In this document: one piece after another, positions 1-5,228 of the stretch
How positions within the stretch are numbered: position 1 is the first letter of the stretch
Layout: each line of letters begins with the position of its first letter
Assembly (NCBI GenBank): GCA_003533545.1
Contig: DQEK01000045.1
Coordinates: 1 to 5,228 of the forward strand
DNA length: 5,228 nt
Reading direction: 5' to 3'
Source of the DNA: Acidobacteriota bacterium
Lineage (GTDB): Bacteria; Acidobacteriota; Vicinamibacteria; Vicinamibacterales; UBA8438
Program-made: the position numbers and the translations under genes
The notes under the pieces: model-generated
Databases searched by the model: none
What the model saw: the letters and a program-made list of their open reading frames with translations, nothing else
Told to the model about the DNA's origin: nothing

Positions 1-1232
1 CTGAAGGAGAGCCCCTCGCGCAGACAATTCTCGAGACGGAACTCGAGAGGATTCTTGCCGATGCGTTCCGCAAGACGATCGATTAGGCTCTCGTGAACCA
101 CAGCGCACTGAAACACACCGAATCCTCGAAAGGCTCCGGCAATCGGATTGTTGGTGTAGGCGGAGAAGCTGTCGGCCTTGTAGGTCGGCCAATGATAAGG
201 CCCCCCCAGATGGAGGGCCATCTTCTTGATCACGAAGATTCCCAACGAAGCATACGGCCCGGAGTCTCCATAGGCGACACCTTCGAGCGCGGTGAGCTTG
301 CCCGCCCGTGTCGCACCGGCACGGGCCCGTACGATGGTGGGATGGCGGTGCGTTTGGGTCAGCATCGATTCATGACGCGTATAGGCGAGCCGAACCGGTC
401 GCTTGGTCGCCCAGGCCAACAGGGCGACGAAGATCTCGACGGTGACATCGTCCTTGCGACCGAATCCGCCACCCATCGTGCTGGCAATGTTCCGGATACG
501 GTTGGCTGGAAGACCGAGCACACGGGCGACCTGGCGGCGGTCACGGTAAACATATTGTGATGAGGAGAAGATCACCAACGTACCGTTCTCGTCGATCCAG
601 GCTATACCTGACTCGGGCTCGATCGGTGCGTGGTCCTGTCCGTGGGTGTGGAACAGGTCCTCGACAATGACATCCGCGTCTTCGAAGCCTTGCGCGACAT
701 TACCCTTGCGCACGCGCGTGTGGAGAATGAGATTACCTTTCGGCTGCACCTTCGGTGCGTTCGCCTTCAAGGCCGACACCGGGTCGAACACCGCGGGCAG
801 CGGCTCGTATTCCACCTGAATCTTGGCGACGGCTTCCTCTGCGAGATACGGGTCGTCAGCGGCAACGAGCGCCACGGGCTCTCCGCAAAAACGCACTTTG
901 TCCTCGGCTAGGACCTGCTGGTCGGGCAGCGCAATCCCGTAGACGTTGTCGCCAGGGATGTCCTTGGCGGTCAGGACAACACGGACGCCCTCCATCCGTT
1001 CGGCTGCGCTAGTGTCGATACGCCTGATCTGGGCGTGCGCGTGGGTGCTCAGTAGCACTTTGCCGTAGAGCATTCCCGGCTTGTACAGGTCGCCGCCGTA
1101 GATCGCCTGGCCCGTCACTTTCGCGACAGCATCTTCGCGGACGACCGACTTGCCGATGATGTCGTGTTCCGCGTCTAGTCCGACTGCCTCGGTCGGCGGC
1201 TGAACATCAGTGTCGACGGTGAAGGTGGCCAT
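1..1232 (-). CDS. Xanthine dehydrogenase family protein, molybdopterin-binding subunit (N-terminal part)
   Basis: The first 410 residues of the large catalytic subunit; the gene continues past position 1. Full-length members are about 750-800 residues, so about half is missing, including the C-terminal region with the catalytic glutamate. The N-terminal hammerhead domain spans about residues 36-148, with KVRFCGEPVALVAADD at 112-127. The Mo-cofactor-binding domain begins near 165 and shows GQDHAPIEPE at 198-207, GGGFGRKDD at 254-262 and GAFRGFGVFQ at 366-375. The AFRGFG motif belongs to the xanthine dehydrogenase/aldehyde oxidase side of the family; the VAYRCSF active-site loop of form I CO dehydrogenase is absent. 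The ATG is fixed by a good Shine-Dalgarno sequence 7 nt upstream. Together with the two upstream genes it would form a cytoplasmic (MoSL)2-type hydroxylase that adds water-derived oxygen to a carbon, probably of a heterocycle or aldehyde. Confidence 0.96.
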   Translation of the reverse strand, partial: MATFTVDTDVQPPTEAVGLDAEHDIIGKSVVREDAVAKVTGQAIYGGDLYKPGMLYGKVLLSTHAHAQIRRIDTSAAERMEGVRVVLTAKDIPGDNVYGIALPDQQVLAEDKVRFCGEPVALVAADDPYLAEEAVAKIQVEYEPLPAVFDPVSALKANAPKVQPKGNLILHTRVRKGNVAQGFEDADVIVEDLFHTHGQDHAPIEPESGIAWIDENGTLVIFSSSQYVYRDRRQVARVLGLPANRIRNIASTMGGGFGRKDDVTVEIFVALLAWATKRPVRLAYTRHESMLTQTHRHPTIVRARAGATRAGKLTALEGVAYGDSGPYASLGIFVIKKMALHLGGPYHWPTYKADSFSAYTNNPIAGAFRGFGVFQCAVVHESLIDRLAERIGKNPLEFRLENCLREGLSF

Positions 1233-1239
1233 GCTGATG

Positions 1240-1247
1240 CCTTCTCT
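1240..1247 (-). promoter_or_regulatory. Ribosome-binding site of the molybdopterin subunit gene
   Basis: On the minus strand this reads AGAGAAGG, seven bases before the ATG at 1232. It is the clearest Shine-Dalgarno-like site in the window and supports this ATG as the start. The frame is also open upstream, back to the TAG of the preceding gene, but contains no ATG or GTG there. Confidence 0.7.
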
Positions 1248-1271
1248 GTTCTGCTTCTGGTCCAGAGGGCG

Positions 1272-1769
1272 CTATGTTCTTGTTTCGGCTGCGCGCTGGA
1301 TAGCAGTGATGATCTTCTGGTAGCCGGTGCACCGGCACAGGTTGCCAGCGATGCCCTGGATGATCTCATCCCTCGTCGGATGAGGGTTGTGCTTGAGCAA
1401 ATCGAGACCGGCCATGATCATCCCCGGGGTGCAGATACCACACTGGACGCCCGCTTCTTCCATCATGGCCCACTGTAACGGGTCCAGATTCTCTGCCGTG
1501 CCGATGCCCTCGATCGTTTGCACCTCACCGCCACTCGCTCGTTCCATCGGCGTGAGGCATGCCAGTGTGGCTGTTCCGTTCAGGAACACCGTGCAGCTTC
1601 CGCATTCACCCTCGCCACATCCCTCTTTCGTGCCGTACAGGTGAAGATCATCTCGCAGAAAATCAATCAGGCGACGTCCCCCGTTCACGACGTGAGAGAC
1701 GGGTTTGCCATTCAGCTTAAGCTCGATCCGCACGTGATGCTCGCCTATGGTCTCGGTCGTTTTCGCCAT
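1272..1769 (-). CDS. Xanthine dehydrogenase family protein, (2Fe-2S)-binding subunit
   Basis: A 165-residue small subunit of the molybdenum hydroxylase (CoxS/XdhC-like small subunit type), carrying two [2Fe-2S] clusters that link the molybdenum centre to FAD. The N-terminal plant-type ferredoxin domain has ligands C51, C56, C59 and C71 in GCGEGECGSC...LAC. The C-terminal all-helical domain has C110, C113, C145 and C147 in QCGICTPG and NLCRCTGYQ. All eight ligands are present and the length is typical (150-170). The start is supported by a TGAGGA ribosome-binding site that overlaps the upstream FAD-subunit stop codon, 10 nt before the ATG. The gene ends in TAG, and the following 39 bp stay open in the same frame up to the molybdenum-subunit ATG. 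Confidence 0.97.
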   Translation of the reverse strand: MAKTTETIGEHHVRIELKLNGKPVSHVVNGGRRLIDFLRDDLHLYGTKEGCGEGECGSCTVFLNGTATLACLTPMERASGGEVQTIEGIGTAENLDPLQWAMMEEAGVQCGICTPGMIMAGLDLLKHNPHPTRDEIIQGIAGNLCRCTGYQKIITAIQRAAETRT

Positions 1770-1779
1770 GGGTCACTCG

Positions 1780-1785
1780 TCCTCA
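1780..1785 (-). promoter_or_regulatory. Ribosome-binding site of the 2Fe-2S subunit gene, overlapping the upstream stop codon
   Basis: TGAGGA on the minus strand, ending 10 nt before the ATG at 1769. Its first three bases are the TGA stop of the FAD-subunit gene, so termination and re-initiation are probably coupled, which would help keep the subunits in equal amounts. Confidence 0.6.
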
Positions 1786-2661
1786 TGAGGCTCGGGAGAC
1801 ACTGGCTCGTTCGAGAGCCCTGTCCAACGCCTGCCGCACAAACGGCTTCGCGACGTACAGCCGATACGCGGCGCTGCCCCTGATGTCGGTGATGGGTTCG
1901 ATGTCATGGCGAGTGGCTTCAGCAGCCCGGTCGAGTAGGTCATCAGAAGGGGCCTGTCTTAACAGCATCTGCTCAACCGACGGACTGCGCACGATAGTCG
2001 GGGCGACAGAACCCAGGGCCACGCGCACGGATGCGATGCGTCCGTCGAGGACACCCACCACGGCGGCGACGTCGACGACGGAGATTGCCTGGCTGTGCCT
2101 CAGACCCATCTTCGTGAAAGCGCTGCCGGCATGCTCGGGGACGACGTCGAACGATATCTGCGTGATGAGCTCGTGCGGCCGTAGCGCCGTCTTCCGAGGG
2201 CCACGCATGAACTCCGACATTGCCACGTGCCGGTCTCCCTCCAGGCTGGCGATCGTGATGTCGGCGTCGAGCGCATACAAGCAGGGTAGCGTGTCGCCCG
2301 CTGGCGAGGCGTTGGCCAGGTTCCCACCGATCGTTCCCATGTGCTGAATCTGCTTGCCCCCGATCAGGCGACCGGCTTCTGCAAGCAAATAGGCGTGCTG
2401 GTGGACCAGTTCAGACTCAATCAGCTGAGTGTAGGTGGCTGCGGCACCGAGGTGAAGCCGGTGCCCATCCAGCCAGATACGCTTGAGGTCTGGAATGCTA
2501 CTCACATCGACCAACATATCCGTCTGCACCAGACGTTCACGCAGCTGGACCATGAGGTCGGTGCCGCCAGCGATGGGCCTCACCCGGGCGCCGTCGGTTC
2601 GATTGAGATGCGTGAGCGCCTCCTCAATCGTGTCGGGTGCGCAGTAGGACTGATACAGCAT
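1783..2661 (-). CDS. Xanthine dehydrogenase family protein, FAD-binding subunit
   Basis: A 292-residue FAD subunit of a three-subunit molybdenum hydroxylase (CoxM/XdhB type). It takes electrons from the 2Fe-2S subunit and passes them to an external acceptor. FAD-binding motifs of the vanillyl-alcohol-oxidase-type fold are PIAGGTDLMVQLRE at residues 29-42 and TIGGNLANASPAGDTLP at 110-126. The C-terminal CO-dehydrogenase-flavoprotein domain covers about 178-283, with DIRGSAAYR at 259-267. Length is normal for the family (about 280-300). There is no cysteine-rich insertion for an extra [4Fe-4S] cluster as in 4-hydroxybenzoyl-CoA reductase. The ATG lies 12 bp after the preceding stop, with a GAGAG purine stretch about 9 nt upstream. 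Its TGA overlaps the ribosome-binding site of the next gene. The order FAD, FeS, Mo matches coxM-coxS-coxL. The substrate cannot be told from this subunit. Confidence 0.96.
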   Translation of the reverse strand: MLYQSYCAPDTIEEALTHLNRTDGARVRPIAGGTDLMVQLRERLVQTDMLVDVSSIPDLKRIWLDGHRLHLGAAATYTQLIESELVHQHAYLLAEAGRLIGGKQIQHMGTIGGNLANASPAGDTLPCLYALDADITIASLEGDRHVAMSEFMRGPRKTALRPHELITQISFDVVPEHAGSAFTKMGLRHSQAISVVDVAAVVGVLDGRIASVRVALGSVAPTIVRSPSVEQMLLRQAPSDDLLDRAAEATRHDIEPITDIRGSAAYRLYVAKPFVRQALDRALERASVSRAS

Positions 2662-2673
2662 GCCCTAGATCTC

Positions 2674-3045
2674 TCAAAAAGCCACGACGATATCGCGTAT
2701 CACATTGTCGCTATGGGGCTTGATGACGACGTGGGAGCCAGGCTCGAGTGGAATCGTGCAGCCTTTGACCGATCGCTCCTTGCCGCCATCAACCTGAAGC
2801 CGCACGCGACATGTGGCACAGATGCCACGCCCACATTGTTGATTGCGAAACCCTAGCGTCTGGTCCTGGTAGGCGTAAATCTCACGCAGCAGCGTGAACA
2901 CGCTCATACGATTGCAGTAAGGAACGGTGTATCGCTCCATCCGGGGCTTTGCGTCGATTGACGGGTCGAAACGGTAGATGTCAGCGGTGATGGGCTCTCC
3001 GGTCTCTTCCGGATGCGCACCCGCTTCGCCCAGAATGTGTGACAT
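2674..3045 (-). CDS. Single-domain [2Fe-2S] protein, SdhB/FrdB N-terminal type
   Basis: A 123-residue protein equivalent to the plant-ferredoxin-like N-terminal domain of succinate dehydrogenase/fumarate reductase iron-sulfur subunits. Residues 22-34 (DIYRFDPSIDAKP) and 62-69 (QTLGFRNQ) resemble the SdhB opening. C71-x4-C76-x2-C79-x16-C96 are the expected [2Fe-2S] ligands, followed by TIPLEPG (97-103). The chain ends at VIRDIVVAF (115-123), about where SdhB would pass into its second domain. The C-terminal ferredoxin domain carrying the [4Fe-4S] and [3Fe-4S] clusters is absent. C44 is an extra cysteine with no obvious role. The start lies 8 bp after the flavoprotein stop with only a weak purine stretch upstream, consistent with translational coupling. 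Likely role, by inference: electron transfer to or from the flavoprotein. The fold is clear; the physiological partner beyond the flavoprotein is unknown. Confidence 0.9.
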   Translation of the reverse strand: MSHILGEAGAHPEETGEPITADIYRFDPSIDAKPRMERYTVPYCNRMSVFTLLREIYAYQDQTLGFRNQQCGRGICATCRVRLQVDGGKERSVKGCTIPLEPGSHVVIKPHSDNVIRDIVVAF

Positions 3046-3053
3046 GAGTCTCG

Positions 3054-4841
3054 CTAGACGCGGTTATAGCCTTCCAGGACGCCGGCGTCAACTAAGAGCG
3101 GGTCGGCTGACCGTCTCTCCTTCGTGCGATCCTTCAGTCGAGTCACCGGCGCATCCGTCACTTCGTAGGCGGCCTCGTCGATTCGTCTCACGACCGTGTG
3201 CTTTTCCCATTCGGGCCGCATTTTTGGGAAGTCCGTCCGCCAGTGGTGACCTCGACTCTCCTCGCGAGCCAGCGCTGAAGCGGCGACCAGCTCGGCCAGC
3301 CGAACCATCCACTGGGCTTCGAGCGCCTCTTCCCATTCGTAGTTGTAGATGGCTGATCCGGCAGGCGCCCGCACGCGGTGGACGTCTTCGTCACCGAGTC
3401 GGCGTAGCTGTTCGATGGCCGTCGTGAGTCCTTCGGCGTCGCGGCGATAGTGCACGTGCTCGTGCATGATCGCCTTGACCTTGCGCTTGAAATCGATGGG
3501 ACGCATACCGTCTGGGCGCTCCGCGCGCAACAGGTTGATACGGCCGAATTCCGCATCGACCTCGGCCTCGTCGACTTCAGGGGCGTGCCGGTCGAGCGCG
3601 TGGTCGGCCGCCCGGATGCCGGCTCGGCGCCCGAACACCTGAGTTTCCGCGAGCGCGTTGCCACTGGTCCGGTTCGCTCCGTGGATGTTGCCCCCAATCT
3701 CGCCCGCGGCGAACAGGCCAGGGACGCGCGTCGCGGCCCACTCATCGATGCGTGCGCCGCCCAGCGTGTAGTGGGTGACCGGCATGACCTCGATGGGCTG
3801 CTCGAATACGTTGATACCAAAATCTTCTAGTTCGTTGTATGGAAGAGAGTCGAGCCTGTGGAGAATCTCCTTCACCTGTGCCGGTGGTCGTCCGGACCGC
3901 TGGAGATCGATGTACACACCGCCGTGGGGAGTACCGCGACCTTCTTCGACCTCCTTGAACATCAGCTTCATCATGATGTCACGCACGGGGAGACGTTCTG
4001 TCTGTGGCAAGAACGGTTCGCCGAGACCGTTCAACATCAGACCGTTGCAATACTGCTTGGTCAGTAGGCCCTCATACTGCACCAATGTCCCCTCGACCTC
4101 GGACGGCCAGCACAGCCCTGTGGGGTAGAACAGCATCATTTCGAGGTCGACGAGGTCAGCGCCGGCTTCATACGCCAGGTAGACTCCTTCGCCGGTCAAC
4201 CCGGGCTCGGTATCTGTCCACCGCCAGAGTTCCGGGTACCCACCCGACGCGAGTATCACCGACGGCGCCGCGAAGACAGCCGGTTCCCCTGTCCGCATGT
4301 TCAGCGCGACGAGGCCCGCCATGCCGCGGTCGTCTTTCAGAAGCCGAGTGACAACCACATCTTCGACGAGGCGAATGTTGTCGTGCTTGAAGAGCTCTCT
4401 ATGCAGCCCGGCGGCCATCGCCCGTCCGTCGCCCATGATGACCAGGTTCCGCTCGAATGAATGACCCGGATGCACGATTTGGAGAAACTGTCCGCGCTCG
4501 TTCTTCCGGAACTTCACCCCGTAGCGGCTCAAATCCATTGCCCGTTCGGTTGCCTCATCCGTCAGGACCTTGATCAGGTTTTCATCGCCGAGGTAGCGTC
4601 CTTCGTAGCACGTATCCTCGAAGGCGATCGCTGCGCTGTCCCGTTCATCCTCCATCGAAAACGCGGCCTGGTACGATGGACAGGCCATCGTCGTGGCGCC
4701 GCTGCGTGCGGCTTGTCCCTTCGTCAACAAGACGACCCGTGCTCCGGCTTCCGCCGCCGCGATGGCTGCGCGCATACCCGCGCCACCCGCGCCAACCACG
4801 ACGACATCGGATGTCGTCACATCATGCTTCATACTGGTCAT
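3054..4841 (-). CDS. FAD-dependent oxidoreductase, SdhA/FrdA/AprA-type flavoprotein subunit
   Basis: A 595-residue flavoprotein of the succinate dehydrogenase/fumarate reductase superfamily. The N-terminal FAD-binding Rossmann motif is VVVVGAGGAG at residues 13-22 (G17, G19, G22). The second FAD region is LFAAGEIGGNIHGANRTSGN at 376-395, with conserved R391. The capping-domain region holds THYTLGG at 356-362. A helical SdhA-like C-terminal domain covers roughly 430-550. At the position where SdhA/FrdA carry the FAD-linking histidine (RSH), this protein has R46-S47-G48, so FAD is probably bound non-covalently, as in AprA. The catalytic-arginine motif of SdhA/FrdA (TEGxRGEGG) is replaced by YEGLLTKQYCNG near 256-267. 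True succinate or fumarate chemistry is therefore doubtful. An in-frame TGA directly abuts the ATG, so the start cannot be further upstream; Met4 (4832) is an alternative, and neither has a clear Shine-Dalgarno sequence. No signal peptide is seen, so it is likely cytoplasmic. The 8-bp gap to the 2Fe-2S gene suggests that protein is its electron partner. Confidence 0.93.
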   Translation of the reverse strand: MTSMKHDVTTSDVVVVGAGGAGMRAAIAAAEAGARVVLLTKGQAARSGATTMACPSYQAAFSMEDERDSAAIAFEDTCYEGRYLGDENLIKVLTDEATERAMDLSRYGVKFRKNERGQFLQIVHPGHSFERNLVIMGDGRAMAAGLHRELFKHDNIRLVEDVVVTRLLKDDRGMAGLVALNMRTGEPAVFAAPSVILASGGYPELWRWTDTEPGLTGEGVYLAYEAGADLVDLEMMLFYPTGLCWPSEVEGTLVQYEGLLTKQYCNGLMLNGLGEPFLPQTERLPVRDIMMKLMFKEVEEGRGTPHGGVYIDLQRSGRPPAQVKEILHRLDSLPYNELEDFGINVFEQPIEVMPVTHYTLGGARIDEWAATRVPGLFAAGEIGGNIHGANRTSGNALAETQVFGRRAGIRAADHALDRHAPEVDEAEVDAEFGRINLLRAERPDGMRPIDFKRKVKAIMHEHVHYRRDAEGLTTAIEQLRRLGDEDVHRVRAPAGSAIYNYEWEEALEAQWMVRLAELVAASALAREESRGHHWRTDFPKMRPEWEKHTVVRRIDEAAYEVTDAPVTRLKDRTKERRSADPLLVDAGVLEGYNRV

Positions 4842-4868
4842 TCACGTAGGTGTGTGACCGCTAGTGCA

Positions 4869-5228
4869 TTACCGACCGACGGCCTGCAGGGTGACGTCCG
4901 CCGTCTCGAGCGCGGCCTTGAGTCTCTCGGTGAGCTGGTCCGCCCCTTGGGTGTCGCCGTGTACGCAGATCGTCTCGGCGGCAAGGGTGACAGTCGAGCC
5001 GTCAGTCGCTTGGACCGTGCCTTTAAGCACCATCTGGAGCACGCGTGAGACAACCCGCTCAGGGTCATGGATCACCGTCCCGGCCTCTCGACGCGAGGCC
5101 AGAGCCCCGTCGGGCGTATAGGCGCGGTCAGCGAATGCCTCCGCCGCGACCCTGAGGCCGGCAGCGCGCCCGGCGATGAGAAGTTCCGAGCCTGCTAGGC
5201 CGAAGAGGATCAACGAACGGTCAAGGGT
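4869..5228 (-). CDS. pxpA: LamB/YcsF family protein, 5-oxoprolinase subunit A (C-terminal part)
   Basis: The last 119 residues of a LamB/YcsF protein, open at the window edge, so the true start lies beyond 5228; the TTG at 5213 is an internal leucine codon, not a start. PxpA works with PxpB and PxpC in the ATP-dependent cytoplasmic hydrolysis of 5-oxoproline (pyroglutamate) to glutamate. Family signatures in the visible part are LILFGLAGSEL at residues 6-16, EAFADRAY at 30-37, IHDP at 53-56 and TICVHGDT near 86-93, close to the usual C-terminus. The family is about 245-255 residues long, so roughly half is seen. It ends in TAA, 27 bp before the flavoprotein gene. The family call is firm. The exact substrate is less sure, because the neighbours are molybdenum hydroxylase and flavoprotein genes, and pxpB/pxpC are not in view; a related cyclic amide is possible. 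Confidence 0.9.
   Translation of the reverse strand, partial: TLDRSLILFGLAGSELLIAGRAAGLRVAAEAFADRAYTPDGALASRREAGTVIHDPERVVSRVLQMVLKGTVQATDGSTVTLAAETICVHGDTQGADQLTERLKAALETADVTLQAVGR

Noticed and set aside
29..48. Perfect 7-bp inverted repeat (TCTCGAG, 6-base loop, CTCGAGA)
   Set aside because: It sits inside the coding region of the molybdopterin subunit, has no T-run, and is short enough to arise by chance, so it is not called a terminator or operator.
200..207. Run of seven C (seven G on the coding strand), a possible slippage site
   Set aside because: The molybdopterin-subunit frame reads correctly through it (HLGGPYHWP), so there is no sign of a frameshift.
93..560. 155-codon open frame on the plus strand
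   Set aside because: It is antisense to the molybdopterin subunit, whose minus-strand translation carries clear family motifs across this same region.
1..1232. Carbon monoxide dehydrogenase large subunit (coxL), suggested by the M-S-L gene order
   Set aside because: The VAYRCSF loop of form I CoxL is absent and AFRGFG is present instead, so CO oxidation is not supported.
2341..2856. 171-codon open frame on the plus strand, opposite the FAD subunit and 2Fe-2S protein genes
   Set aside because: Antisense shadow spanning two real genes, with no family motifs.
4461..5048. 195-codon open frame on the plus strand, opposite the flavoprotein and pxpA genes
   Set aside because: It lies antisense across two well-supported genes and their gap, has no recognisable motif, and long antisense frames are common in GC-rich DNA.

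Overview
The window is GC-rich bacterial DNA that is almost entirely coding. All recognisable genes lie on the minus strand, so transcription runs from high to low coordinates. I could not identify the organism. The style (high GC, tightly packed catabolic redox genes, three-subunit molybdenum hydroxylase) fits many soil or marine bacteria, and no ribosomal or other phylogenetic marker is present.

In transcription order the genes are: (1) the C-terminal part of a LamB/YcsF-family protein, 5-oxoprolinase subunit A (PxpA), 5228-4869; (2) a succinate dehydrogenase/fumarate reductase-type FAD flavoprotein, 4841-3054; (3) a small single-domain [2Fe-2S] protein resembling the N-terminal half of SdhB, 3045-2674; (4-6) the FAD, [2Fe-2S] and molybdopterin subunits of a xanthine dehydrogenase/CO dehydrogenase-family hydroxylase, 2661-1783, 1769-1272 and 1232-1, the last running off the window. 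The gaps are 27, 8, 12, 13 and 39 bp, so this looks like one operon. Its promoter would lie beyond 5228 and its end below 1. I see no RNA gene, mobile element, CRISPR array or terminator, and no gene-free stretch longer than 39 bp between genes.

Functionally, the molybdenum enzyme would hydroxylate a substrate carbon with water and pass electrons Mo -> 2Fe-2S -> FAD. The SdhA-like flavoprotein and the truncated SdhB-like protein look like a separate two-part oxidoreductase. The flavoprotein lacks the histidine used for covalent FAD attachment and the SdhA/FrdA catalytic-arginine motif, so it is unlikely to be a true succinate dehydrogenase or fumarate reductase. PxpA-type proteins take part in ATP-dependent opening of a cyclic lactam. 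Together these suggest, as inference only, a catabolic route for an N-heterocyclic compound: hydroxylation to a lactam, ring oxidation or reduction, then ATP-driven ring opening. The substrate cannot be named from this window.
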